Below, piece by piece: positions 47,490-59,806 of a DNA stretch of 64,000 bases. Origin of the DNA: Polytrichum commune (lineage: Eukaryota > Streptophyta > Polytrichopsida > Polytrichales > Polytrichaceae); assembly GCA_950295325.1 (NCBI GenBank), contig OX485805.1, forward strand, positions 27,329,501 through 27,393,500, given 5' to 3'. The notes beneath the pieces were generated by a model. That model saw only the letters and a list, made by a program, of their open reading frames with translations. It was not told the DNA's origin and did no database searches. The position numbers were made by a program, and so were the translations under genes. Position 1 is the stretch's first letter. Every line of letters begins with the position of its first letter.

Positions 47490-49066
47490 ATGGTGCCTCG
47501 AGCTCAATCCCAAGACTCTACCTCCACTACCACAAGCATCACGGAGAAATTAGACCCAGACAACTCGAGGAAAGAGGTTTTCGAAGCTGCGGCCAACAAC
47601 ATATTAGAAGAGTATGAGTCGAAGCAGTAGGAGGAAGAAATCTCAAGTGATTCAAAGGAGAAAATATCCACCAACGGAAAAAGCTCCACAGATGGGAAAA
47701 GCATGAAATCAAAGGAGCAAGAGATTGATTGGGAGAATGTGCCTACATTGCCTGACGAAACTGAGATTGCTCAAAGACATCCATTGGACCCCCACAAACC
47801 TAATTTCAGTGAGCTTCTGCCTGAGGCTCTTCGGCCATATCCATCCTTTGAGGGTTGGTTTATTAGATTGTGGGATCCCAAAATGGAATTTAGTGCTGCT
47901 GTGATCCTGGCTACGAATTATGCCACTGATGAGAGCCAGGTGACTCTACTCTTTGCTCCTGGAAAGGACTCCGACAGAGGGAAGAACGGTGAGATTAAAC
48001 CCGAAGGTGACAGAGACAGTGTCAGATTTAGGTTTACTTATGCGGTGGCCGTCAAATCCAACGTATTTTAATTCATGAGTCTTTGGGTTGGGTTTTTTCC
48101 TTCCAAATCAGAGTTTAACATAGTTTGATTATCAGAAGAACGTGAAGTAGAATGTGAAAATGAGTTACCTAATGATTTCATCATGAACAGGATCAATTCC
48201 AATCACATCAAACAACATCAACATTGTACAATACCTACCCAACATAGGGTTGCAATTTCATTCTGTTGTTTCTACACTTTGATAGTTGCAAGACCTAAAA
48301 GTTGAGTTGTGAGTTGAATCTTTGCTATAGCATTCCGATACTGCAATGATGTATTTGATAAAGCTTAGTGCTCCTCCAGTTTACACAGTAAATACAGTAC
48401 TCGGGATTTATTTTTCCAAGGATGTGGCACAAAGGATCCAGCAGAGTTCAACAAAATTTGGTAATCATAAGAATGTAGATTAGAATGTGATAATGCCTTT
48501 TCCCCAATTTTATCAGAAATTGTTGTAGCTTTTCTGATACTGCAATTATGTCTTTGATAAACCCTACTCCTCTTCCTCCAGCATTTAATGTTGAGGGTTT
48601 AATTCCTTTTTGGCGGTAATTCAGCATTTGGCTAATGATTCAACCAAGAATGATTCAACTCATAAATCAAGCTTTTAGGTCTTACAAATATCAAAGTATA
48701 GAATTGAAAGATTGAAATTGCAACCCTATGTTTGGTAGGCATCGATTCAATGTTGCTGGTGTTTGATTTGAAATCAGTGTTGACATGTAGAATTAGAGGT
48801 TTGTGAGGAAGCTGAAAACCCGTATCTATCGAATGAGATGGCTTTTCCTAATTTTATGAAATGTGATTCTCACGCTTTGGATCCGCAGGATGCCAAGTTC
48901 AGTGAGAAGGAGAATGATCAAGAGTGGGGAGAGAACCGGGGCGAAGAGCCCGAAGGCTTCGAATGGGAGGCTAATGGCATAGGGAAAAATCATTGTCACA
49001 CCGCACACCACTGATTTGGACTTCACTGTCGAAGGTTACACCTTCAAAGCCCATTTGACCAAAGAG
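47490..49066 (+). pseudogene. Tocopherol-cyclase-like gene fragment, disrupted
   Basis: Exon 47490-48062 (donor GTATTT) encodes a Ser/Thr/Glu-rich segment. It is interrupted by TAG at 47628-47630 (Gln if C), then reads RPYPSFEGWFIRLWDPKMEF and AAVILATNYATDESQVTLLF. The FEGWFxRLxDP pattern resembles the N-terminal strands of tocopherol-cyclase-like proteins. The exon from 48889 reads FEWEANGIGK, then must shift frame in an A5 run (48985-48989) to continue IIVTPHTTDLDFTVEGYTFK. So at least one amber and one frameshift disrupt the gene. The cyclase-like assignment is moderate. The fragment lacks a C-terminus and is probably non-functional. Confidence 0.5.
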
Positions 49067-50392
49067 GTCCTAAATTCTAATCTTGACCCTCAATTGGAGT
49101 GCAACTCTATTCACTTAGAATTATTTTTCTAGTCTCGTTGGTCATACATCAATGAGCTTTGGGCGCAACTCATATTGAAAGATTTGATGATTGGTGGAAT
49201 TTGCAAAATTTGATATACGCTGCTTTCTTCAGTGTCGCCATAGCCAAGTTTGCAAGTTTGGTGAGCCAAGGTAAAAGTTTATTGAGCCCTTACCTGTGCC
49301 TAAGATGGTGGAGCTTTGTCTTAAGGTCACCTTTGCCCACCAAACTTGCAAACTTAAGCTTAATTTTGAGAGTAGTCATTGATTTCAAGAGTTGTCCCTT
49401 CTGAAAGTTGTTCTGGTTTAATTTTCTAATGCTAGTGATAAGAAGAATATGTTGTAAGTAGTTATTGGATACCTTAAATCTCGCACATCAAGTGATTTGC
49501 CTTCCAGTGTTGTAAGCTTTTTGGATGTGATTTTCTTGTCTGTTGATCGTTGCAGTTGTTATGGGATGCTCACAAATCTGAAAAGGGACCTGAAGCCAAA
49601 GGAGCAATCATTGAGCCCTTTTTTTGAAAGTGCTGCTCGTTGTAAATGACCAGAGTGAGCAACTTAATCAAGCAAAGACACTTATACTATATCTTAGTCC
49701 TTAGTCAATTATTTCTCTATGGTCTTGAGTGGGCCGGACTGTGCTATTACCTCTGATAACCTCTGTCATATGTGCAGCTTCTTTTAGAGCAAGCTGCATT
49801 GCGCTTAAACCAATTATCAAGAATTGGCATGACTGGTGTCAAGAACACGATATTAAACATTATGGGACTTTAGGGTAATTTTGGGACTTTTGTGATGTAA
49901 GTCGGGAACTCATTGAGAACCCATTGGGAGCTTATTGGGAACTCATAGGGAACATGTTGGGCAGAACACATGCGACACAAATACTGTTTGATTCCAATGG
50001 TTGTTTGCATTAGCCATTTGGGTATCCAATGACATGCAGCCACTGGGGACCTTAGTGATGGGTCCCCACTAAGTGCCATAATGGTGAGACTCATAATCAT
50101 AAATAAATTGTCATACAATATGGGAATTGCACCCACAAATGTCCTTCAATGAAACACTGGATCTATGCTGGGAGATATGTAAATTTTTCATGTTGTGCTA
50201 AGTATAAAATCTTGCAAATTGGCTGATCTGGAAATACTCTACATTTGTACATTGGCATTCGTAAAGTATGAATTACTGATTGGCCAAGGACTCAAAGATG
50301 TTCTCCAAATGAGGCTTGATTTCTAAAGATTGTTCCCACGTAACTTTCTCCATGAACACCAAGTCTGGGATCCTGCTCTCGATATATGCCAA
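49067..50392. other. Intergenic DNA; possible last captured exon
   Basis: A coding-like stretch after a GTTGCAG near 49557 (LLWDAHKSEKGPEAKGAIIE) may be another exon of the preceding fragment, but it ends in a frameshift or stop. 49880-49950 contains short repeats of GGGAACTCATNGNGAAC. 50165-50392 is likely the 3' UTR of the minus-strand gene. Nothing else is recognised. Confidence 0.4.
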
Positions 50393-53300
50393 TTATTGAG
50401 AGTCAAACCCAATATTTTGTGCCGCAAGCACCACCATCTCAAGGTTGTATATGCGATCGCTGAGCAACAGACATTCCGTATATCTCTCTAGAGCAGTGGT
50501 CATGGTCGTTTGTAGTCTCATAAACTTACCCGTAACTTCATCAATCTCCGCAGCTAAGTAGTTAAACTCCTCATGAATTGTACGCTCTCCCATTGGGGGC
50601 TCCATCAGGCCTCTTTCCTCATCATGACGTTGTGCCAAATGACATGATTCCAACATCGCTGTGATTGGGAGGTTCTCCTCCCTATTGTCATAGACATGGT
50701 TCACCATTGCTTCTGAATGAGGATGGAGTAGGTCATCTAAATGAGGTAGGATTTCTTGAGTGGCTTCCCACATAGTGTTCTCTATCAAGTACAAATCTGG
50801 TACACGTTGTTGGAGGAACTCCACTTGTGGGATGGTGAGCCCTATATCAATAGTTGCATGCACCAATCTCCCAAGCATGTGTGCATCCATTCCAACCAAG
50901 CGGCATCCTTGATATCTATCTAGCGCAGTGGTCATATTCGTTTGTAGTTGCATGAACCGTTCCGTGCAGACATCAATTTCATTGGCTAAGTTGATAAACT
51001 CGTCGTCCATACTTCTCATTTCCATTGTAGGGTCTAACGGGCGATCCGGATCAACTGTTTGCAATCTCCGGATCCACTCCCCAAATCCAGTTGGCCGGGG
51101 AGCTGGGGAGGGGGCGGGACGCCCATCCACGACTTCCTGATTTGTACGAACACATGTGATTAATGCAGCAACATATAAGGGCAGATTAACAGGGTCCACA
51201 CATCTGTAGCTACCGTGGACGTGTTTAGGCAAGACATACATGCTTTATACATTGCGACCAGTCATGCCAGTGTTTGGGCAAGACACGTAGGTTCCATACA
51301 TTGGGAGCTTCCGTGTGAAGTATTGTTGCAAGACAAACAGGAACCATACATTGCGACCAGTCATCGAAGTGGTTGGGCAAGACAAATAGGTTCCATACAT
51401 TGGGAGCTTCCGTGTGAAGTATTGTTGCAAGACAAACAGGAACCATACATTGGGAGCAATCATGCACTTGCGATTGAAGGACAAATAAGTTCCATACATT
51501 GGGAGCATGGTTGACATCTGTACCGACTTGGCGGAAAACAATGCATTGGGTAGTGGAAGTGTTTGGCCACCTTGTATATATCAAGTATTCCATTAACAAC
51601 TGGGTACAATATGTATTCCCGCACACATTTGACACATGATGGTTCAACTTCTAGCATATTTAGGGTACAAACGGAAGATTTGTCCATCACAGGGAAGGCT
51701 CCCCTTTAGGGCATATAAGGTGAGGCTAACCATTGGCGGACCGGGTTGAGGGGGTGTGATGTTGGCAAGGTCAGCCAATCCAGCCTGCAATAGATGGACA
51801 CCTCTTGAATTAGGGCCTCGTGACTCGATAAGAGCAATTTGATGCTCGCGGGTAGCAAGGGGTCGCGGGGGGGGGGGGGTCATATTGACGTCAGCAACCT
51901 GCGCGTTCAAAACAATCGTTGGTACTGTGGTAGTGACGGGTTGTGGGTCATATGTTTTGCCAATGCTCGCCAATCCAGCACGCAACATTTGAACACCCCT
52001 TGAATTAGGGCCCCTTGATTCAATAAGAGAAATTTGGTACTCGCGTGTAGAGGTGGAGCGTACGATGGGCAACGTATCAGAAGGGGGTGCAGACTCTTCC
52101 ACTGCGGGTTCCATGTTGAGATCAACACCCTGCACGGTGACAAAGGGACAAGCAGGCTCTGATTTACTAATTTACATTTTTGTCGCCATACATACATATG
52201 ATTTGCAACTGAGCCTGATTTTATGCCCCACACACACTGGTGCAGCTGAAGCACAATTCCATACACATTCACGAAAATTTATACAAATGAGCCTCAATTG
52301 GAAATGAAATGTGTGTTTGATATTACAATAACATGTACACAATAACATTGTCAAAGTGTGAAATAACTTAAAATTACCATAGGGGATCCATGAGTCCATT
52401 GCGAGTGGTGCAAGTGGTCTTCAGAGTGACAGGTCTTCACTGGTGGCATCTCCAATGTCTTGCTCGATTGTGAAATGTGTTTCGCCGCGATTAGACTGCG
52501 TGAATGCCCCGATGTCGGGCAGACAAAAGCAGAGGGCGTGGAACTGGAAGGTGTGTACCCAACAGGAGGAAACTGGAGATACCATAAAATACAATGTTAC
52601 ATGCCACACAATACTACTTATTTATTTCCTACTTCTAGTGGAGCGAGTTCTAGAGGTTGCAACTCAAGGTCCATTGAACCTACTTATTTAGGTACTATTT
52701 CCATTGGCTTGAGTTCTACGGGTTGCAACTCGGGTCCATTGAACTTGTTGGATTGCATAACTGCCATCTTGACTGCATCGTTATGCGGTATAGGTTGTTG
52801 CCCAAATCTATGTCTGACCACAAAATCGCGTGTGTCAGACATTGGTGAGTAGTACAATGATTCAAAGAAAGGGAGGAGAACCTTCATCATGTCTGCGTCA
52901 TGGACCCGATTATTTGTGAACGAATTCGGAAATATACCACACTCGTCCGGATTGCAAACAGATTTGTAAGGGCAATCATCTACTAGAATGGTGTTTGACT
53001 CTGTAGCTGTAATCCTCCCAGAATCGAAAGATATAGGTGGCCACCAAAACTTCCTGACCAAACTCTTCAAAAACAATGGAGCTGTTGGCTTCAAAGGGTT
53101 CGTCACGACATTGCCCCACATGTCCTTGAATGTGGTGCAATCCTCTTGGCCAAGTACTAAAGCTGGTTTTGGCAGCCCAGCAAATAGATACTCCACCACA
53201 AGGTCGACAGTTGATTTTTTCATGGATGACCTGTGAGGCCAAACCCCCCACCCTTAAGCGTCCGTAGTCCGAGTAGTGGGTTTGGGCTCACATTCCTCCG

Positions 53301-56300
53301 CGGTATTGGATTTGGACTTGGATGAGTCCATAGTGCAAGGTTCACCCTTCAAGTGGTCTTGGATTTAACTTTGGTCTTTGCTTCCTTTGTCTTGCCATCG
53401 CGAGAGTGCTCCACATTCTCCATTAAGTTGTGCACGTGGTTTATTTTTAAAGAGAGGATGCAAGTGTTAAAAAAAACACTATTCTCTATAGTCAATCTCA
53501 AATACATTTACTTGTGAAAGCCACACATAACACTAACTAGCATAATGTAACTAACTACTTGTCTATGAGCTAATTAGGTAGGCTATCTACTAAGCTCCTT
53601 CATGAACCCATCTCTTTACTTTCTAATTACATAAACCTAGCTCCTTCATAAACCCAGCTCCTTCATAAACCCAGCTCCTTAGCTTCTAACTAAACAAACC
53701 CAGCTCCTTCATAAACCCAGCTCCTTCATAAACCCAGCTCCTTCATAAACCCACAACTTTGTAGTTGTAATCCCCAACTACCTCACTAATTATTCAAGCC
53801 CTTAACTAATCTTCCTACCTAATTTCCCTAATTCTACTAACAACCCCTTTCTAATCACACAATTCTTCTCTAATCCTAAAATCCTAAAATCCTAGAGAGG
53901 AGAGGGGGAGAGAGAATTTCCTAACTTCACTAAGACTAACTAATCCACACAAGTATATTTTTGCACTCATCACAACATCAAGTGCTCAACTCTTAAACAT
54001 GGAACTTGCAACCACGTGTATTCAAAACATGAACTTAAAGTACCACAAATTGGAATCATGAATTAACTTTAAAATCCTTCACGTCAACACTAATTCTACC
54101 AAGAGGTCAAGCCCTCTTCAAGGCTAACAAGCCTTGGCTCTCAAACTAAAAACTAAGCACACACATGTGCTCCAATATGGCTTCCCACACCCACACTTAT
54201 AACTCGTGGGGTGCCTTGGAGCACAAAGGAAAGAGAGGATGAGTGAGGGAAGAATGAGGGATTATATAGTAAGCTTGAGGGGGTGAGCACCCTCAAGGCT
54301 CACGATAAGCCCTTGAGATTTCCTCCTACTTAGTAGGCGCCAATCCTATCTTCTAAGCCTTCCTCCCTCAAATGATCAACAAGGATCCTAATTCGAACAT
54401 TTAACTAGCCTTGGCTTTCTACCTACCACACTTTACCAAACTTGGGATGCTTCAACCCAAACTTAGCCTCCTTCGCTTTCCGCCGCCATAACTTTCTCCC
54501 CTTACTTTCCCAAATCGTCGCTCACCACTTAATTCAAACCACGATGCTTAACTCGTGATTTGATTGGTGCTTTGAGAATTTGCTTATCCTCCACCTTGCA
54601 TTCTTCCTTGGGCCTTCCCCATTAAGTGGCCATGATGAGGTGGTCCACTTGTGCGCTCCATGTGATCCTCCATTCATCCCAATTCGAATGCACTTGCCTC
54701 TTGAGTCACTTTGGTTGTCTCCATCCATTTGTACTAGCCTACTCACTAACTACTCAATCCAAGTTCTCCTTACCTATCCTCATTCACTCAAATCCTTCCG
54801 AAGGTAAAAACACAATAACAACTCACATCCTAGCCTCTTACAACATGGTACTTCTAAGACTAACATTTCACTCTTTTTATATTTTTGTGAAGTAACATGC
54901 TACTTCAAAGTGCATCAACTAACGTTTCAAGGGTCTAAGACTAAATGTGGGCACCCTTTTGGGCTCACATGACCATATGCAAAGATGAAACATTGTGGAC
55001 ATCCGGTACCAAAACACCTTGTATCCCAGTCTAGGGAGGACAACCTTGGGCCCTACCAAGGCAGGAAGTTTGTCCGCCGCACGATCGTGCATTACCCAAG
55101 TGGGGACAGTCCCCATATTGCTGTGACGGGGGGTACAGTGGCAAAATATGCCGTTTAAATCGAACACCACAATGAACCTCTTGGCGGGCAATGCAGCAGG
55201 CGCCTACCGACAAGAATCCAATGTGAGCTTCTGAAATTTGCTAAAATGAACTAAACAAAGAATGACCTTGCAAATCTACGCATGATAGAACAGACCATTA
55301 ATGACTTGATTGTGCTGATTTGTAATCCACGTGTGGTATGCGAGACGTATGGGCGAACTCGAACGTGCATGGATTTATGGGCCCAGACCAATACCTCGTA
55401 GTGTATCGGATTGAATTCCCATCGAGCAGAGTACCCTAAGGAAGGATCTTCAGGATACTTAGACATTAGTCTTTTAGCACACGCAATTCCCATCTCGCTT
55501 GTGAATACGCAGATAGGCCTATTGACCTTTGGGTAGGTGTCATCGTAAACAAAGAGCTTATCATAGACAATGTGTTTTGGTATAGGCGCATCCACAGGCG
55601 TTATCGAGTGTTGTGGACCCTGAACCCAAAACTACGCGACGATAAATTAAAGAGAAGTGAAAACGTTGAAATAGGAATATGTAAATCAAAACTAATAACC
55701 TTGAGTCCGGGATGGAGGAAACTTACATTAACATGACTAGGCACCACTTTGGCAAGAGCGGCACGCCGTTTGTCTTCATCTTGATTGTTGTGCATCGTCC
55801 GGAAATCGTGGACATCGGTGTTGTCAAATACGGGGTGGGGAGCCTTGTCACCGCGTGGCCAACGTGTCAAATACCTCTTCACTGCTTGTGGGGCATTTTT
55901 AGTGGCTTCTGGACTGTGGCAGTCCAACGGGATGATATTGACGGCACTCGACGATGCCTGCACCTTCGGAGGAATCTCTGTATTACCAACCACTACGGCG
56001 AGATTTGATACGTTGTCGACGACAGCTAGTGTTGGCTGGACAGACTCCAGCTCGGAGGGCCTAAGTGGAGGCTCAGTACAATGTGCCACTGGGAGGACAC
56101 AGTCCGTCCCACCAGTTGGTAAGATTTTCCTCCGCGGTGATCGTATTGGCGATAATGGACTATCACTCATAGTGATGATTGATGGCACATCTTGACTGGG
56201 AGAGGGGTCTAAGTCTGTAGGTGGAGCACGCTTCTGCACCGTTGCTGTCGTTGCGTTTAGGGGACCCATAACGGGCGAGAGTGGCATGGGATCGTCGTTG

Positions 56301-56404
56301 ATAGTAGGTGACGTTCGAGGAGACAATGTTGCAGAGTGTGGTGGATCCACTTGTTCTGGGTTCTGCAAGGAAGCCTGTGAATTGCAAGACATCATTAAAG
56401 ACAC
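50393..56404 (-). CDS. FCP1/NIF-type HAD phosphatase-like multi-exon gene
   Basis: Exons read 5' to 3' on the minus strand: 56404-55700 (Pro/Ser-rich, no fold), 55619-about 55267 (HYEVLVWAHKSMHVRVRPYV, unknown), 55203-54974, 53230-52684, 52572-52440, 52131-about 51731, and 51203-50393. Exons 55203-54974 and 53230-52684 form a CTD-phosphatase-like HAD domain: RFIVVFDLNGIFCHC, YRMSTMFHLCIW, LGQEDC, then NTILVDDCPYKSVCNP. The intron between them (54973-53231) splices exactly in phase. The nucleophile Asp (codon 55161) is kept, but the second catalytic Asp of DxD is Asn, so activity is doubtful. The next exons carry two internal duplications (IESRGPNSRGV twice; EFxxLAxEID...MTTAL twice). No stop breaks these exons, but 55267 to 55203 does not join in phase as drawn. 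It may be one transcript with the ParB/methyltransferase exons upstream, since phases there also agree (56673 to 56404). Confidence 0.65.
51251..51508. repeat. ~100-bp tandem repeat in an intron
   Basis: Units begin at about 51251 and 51350 (ATTGCGACCAGTCAT) and, diverged, at about 51450. They share CATACATTGGGAGC and TGCAAGACAAACAGGAACC. The array lies between the exons 52131-51731 and 51203-50393 and has open frames only by chance. Confidence 0.85.
51867..51879 (+). repeat. G13 run in a coding exon
   Basis: On the minus strand this is C13 and encodes consecutive Pro (MTPPPPRPL) within the 52131-51731 exon. A length error here would shift the frame, so the downstream reading depends on this count. 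Confidence 0.8.
53641..53754. repeat. 17-bp minisatellite in a phosphatase-gene intron
   Basis: CTCCTTCATAAACCCAG repeats in perfect copies at 53641, 53658, 53704, 53721 and 53738, with a diverged piece between. It lies in the 1.74-kb intron 54973-53231. The remainder of that intron is AT-rich with no recognised ORF. Confidence 0.9.
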
Positions 56405-57931
56405 CTGAATGCAAAATAGATACTACATGTCCAAGCCAAAAGATTATACTTTATTTATAATAAATTGTGGCACATATGGCCTCATCTTCCCACAAGGGAT
56501 GAATTCTACACTATCCTATCTAAATGTATTGAAGAAATAGGCGTCCTAGTCGACAAGAGGCTTCAAGATGCCGCGCCGTCTCCGACATGGATCAAACATC
56601 CAGGTGGAGATTCAGTCACTTGAACAGGGTCAAAAGAAAGTAATTAAAATGAGACGGGGTTTGAATACTTACATTGGCCTCTTCGTCGTCGGGGGTGTCC
56701 TTGGTTGCAGGTTCAGCTTCCATATGCATGGCTCCATCCACGCGATCCACCTCCATTCCTTGGACGCCAACCTCCACTTGTGTGATATCCCTCTCGATCT
56801 CGGCAGCTCCGACGGCGACTTCCACTGTAGGGGCTGGTTGCGGCACCGGCTAAGGGGTCTGTTGCCGAGCAAAGCTCATTGCTTCTTGGAGCAAGCCCGA
56901 TAGCATGGTGGGCAGTGTTCTGTTCATGATGCCCACGATTTTCTCCTCCACCCACGTTTCTGTAATCGCAGGCTCTTGAGACTGTGTACTATGTCTCTTC
57001 GACTGCCGGTCTTTGTGCTTCCCTCGCTTGGAAGCCTTGGGTTTCCGTGGACTAGGGGGTGGGATCTCTTCGCCACTCTCATGGCGATGTGGTGGCGACG
57101 GTGGTCCTGAGGTGGTTGGAAGATCGGGTGCGGGTGTGCCCACAACGTATTCGGTTGTGTTTTCTTCGACAGGGGCCTCGCGGTCGGCCTCTTCCCCTTC
57201 AGTAGGGTCTTCCGCTATGGCCTCATTAGGGTCCTCCTCGTGGACCTCCTCAATTTCCTCCTCCACGCCCTCGTGTTCGTCCCCGCCATCATCATCGTCA
57301 TCGTGGGTGTCCGCCTGTTCAACCTCCTGATGTGGTTCCTCTAGCGGGTCATCCGCCAGCGAGGTGACATGATCAGGATCCTCAGCAAAGTCGAGCACCC
57401 TGGCCTGCAAAGGGGAAGGTGAATGACGAAAATCGTGCGGTCGCCTTTGTGAGTGAATGGAATCGCTATCCGATTGCGATTCCAACTGCTGCTCCTCCCC
57501 TCTGCTAGCAGCCTCGTCTGTATCCTGCTCGCTAGGCGCCTCTTTGTCGTCGTCGTCATGTTCAGGCTCTTCGTAGTCGTCGCCCTCTGAGTCGTGTCTA
57601 TCAATGTCCATGGCATCGATATCCACACCGGGTGAAGGATCTCGGGGGGCATCCTCCAACAACAGTGTTGGGGTTGCATGTTGTTGACGATGAGGTTGCG
57701 AAGCTTTGCCGTGCGCAGCGTCATCCTCCTCTTCATCTTGGAAGTCTACTGCCCGAAGGGGTCAAATGTGTTCAATCTTATCGGGCAGCGTGTGCACAAA
57801 GCAAGAGTCCATATACGAAAACACATGTTGGTCGTTCATCTGCCCACATGAACAATATAAATGTTATGTAACTTGACCCATTTAAAACAAGAACTTGAAC
57901 CCTTAAACTTGAACCCTCTAAAACTTAAAGT

Positions 57932-58031
57932 CCTCCCCACTTAAAATCCTCCCTGCAGTGTACAAGGGAGGTTCCTCTCGGCCGAGAGGAACCTCCCTTG
58001 TATACTGCAGGGAAGATTTTAAGTGGGGAGG
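57932..58031. repeat. Intronic hairpin H1, ~50-bp arms
   Basis: The arms 57932-57981 and 57982-58031 are reverse complements with only a few mismatches and no loop, centred on CTCTCGG|CCGAGAG. The core GGGAGGTTCCTCTCGG is shared with the other hairpins in 59.6-62.8 kb, but the outer arm (TTAAAATCCTCCCTGCAGTG) is unique to this one. It lies in the intron 58074-57840 of the ParB/methyltransferase gene. Confidence 0.95.
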
Positions 58032-59588
58032 GAGGCAGTGAGGGACTAGGTGTAGGGTGTTGCAGAGAACATACCAATGCGGCAGCAATTGGCTTCAAGC
58101 CGCTGAATAAGTTAATCACGACTCCTCCCATGCTTCCAAGGAAGCTGAAAAACGACAGATAAACCTCCATTCGCAACTCCCCCCGGGTCACTTCGTATGA
58201 AAGTTCGGACCACTCCTTGGGGTTCACATTGTAACGCCGAGCTTCAGGCGGCATCATTGGACATCGGAAGATTTTGTGGCCCGGGAGGATGCTCGGGCAA
58301 GTAAGGAAGTCCACGTAAATCATCGGTGACTCCCTCTTGCAGTCCACTTCCTTGTAGAATGGATAATTCTCGGCGTGACAAGGTAAATACACCGACGGGA
58401 TATTCAGGAACGTCTGCGGATGCTTACGAATTATGGCTGAGATGAATTCCTCAGCTGCGTTGTGGTTTCGCAAGTCGGAGACAATCATCCAAGCTGGGAT
58501 GGTCTTGAGTCCGGGAGACCATATTGGATCCGTAAAATACTTCACCAAGGACTCCACGACCGAAGAGGACACTGGTTGATCGACACAACCTGGAATGAAT
58601 CTAAAGTCCATGACCCCCCCTGTTATGGTGAACTTCGACATCCAATCAAGATCACGCTTATCTTGCACAGGGATCAGTAACTTCCTTTTGAGAGCGTTGT
58701 ACTCGACATATCGTGTAATCACCTGTCCGTCACTCTCTTCAAGGTCCGTATGATACCACTCATTCAACAAACGCAGACATGCTGGGGGCGGATCCAAGAA
58801 CTTGTTATTGGGCATCCGCTTCTTGTTCAGCCAACTATCAGTAGCAACCTGGTAAAGCTTCACCCACTTGGCCTTCGAGATACAGTGGTCCTTCTTGAAT
58901 TTAGACCAAACGGATCGGTTGAGACACTCAGCACCCTCCGCGTCCTTTCCCCAAATGCCAAGATCTTTTGGATCGCATGCTGACAATTCTTGCAGCAGTA
59001 TGTTTTTCCACTTTCTAAAGATACACCACGACTTCAAGAGTGACACATTAGAGTTCTTTGTTGACCTGAAAGTCACTCTAGGAACCTCTTCGCCTGGCCT
59101 CACTTCGAGTATTCGTTTTGCACATAAAAGATAGTCAGGCTTAGTCAAACCGGCCAAGACCCTGAAAGTTTCTCGAGTCAATGGTTTGCAGACATAAGGC
59201 TTCTCCTCGAATGTGGTTCCCGATTTCTTCTTCTCATGACGCGCTCGTTGTCTCTGTTGCGCTTCGAGGTATTCATCCAAATAGGTTGATCATGGCTTGT
59301 CGGGATTCATGAGGGTCCCCTTCTCATGCGCAATGAAGATCTTCTTCCACAACCTGGCAGTCTCATCGTCGGCCATGATGATTGCGAGCTCAGCATTAAG
59401 GTCCGCGTGGGTGATACCTCTCGCAATGGCAGTGAACGAAGCCTCCATTCTTGTTGTGAAATTCTGCAATGTGGAAGTGTTAGAATACAAACATAAGGGA
59501 AATAGACAGGAGAGATCGAGTGGGAAAGAAATCAACCATGGCATCATGGTAGCTAGCTATTTAGGTAGTCATGTCTTTTTAGGTATGT

Positions 59589-59806
59589 ATCCCTCCCATG
59601 AAGTCCTCAATGGAGGTTCCTCTCGGCCGAGAGGAACCTCCCTTGAGGACTTCATGGGAGGGATCCCTTGAGCACTTCATGGAATCCCTCCCTTGAGAAA
59701 TACATGGGAGGTTCCTCGCGGCTGCGAGGAACCTCCCATGATCACTGCAAGGGAGGCTCCCTTGAGAAATATATGGGAGGTTCCTCTCGGCCGAGAGGAA
59801 CCTCCC
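59589..59806. repeat. Three intronic hairpins H2-H4
   Basis: H2 is 59589-59626/59627-59664, with 38-bp arms whose outer part reads ATCCCTCCCATGAAGTCC. H3 is 59703-59719/59724-59740, with 17-bp arms and a GGCT loop (CTCGC variant core). H4 is 59775-59790/59791-59806, with 16-bp arms. All share the GGGAGGTTCCTC core with H1. CCCTTGAGAAATACATGGGAG text recurs before H3 and H4, so this stretch also grew by duplication. They lie in the intron 59881-59464. Confidence 0.95.

Noticed and set aside
55601-56195. Plus-strand ORFs at 55712-56195
   Set aside because: They lie opposite a minus-strand exon with proper splice sites and show no motif.
33495-56852. Alternative genetic code with UAG as Gln
   Set aside because: TAA and TGA stops of the same C-to-T type also occur, the intact host gene uses normal code, and the lineage is a land plant.
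57925-58074. C-terminal tail of the methyltransferase-like ORF reading through the hairpin
   Set aside because: A GT donor at 58074 and an in-phase acceptor at 57840 remove it; the tail is only the hairpin H1 in translation.
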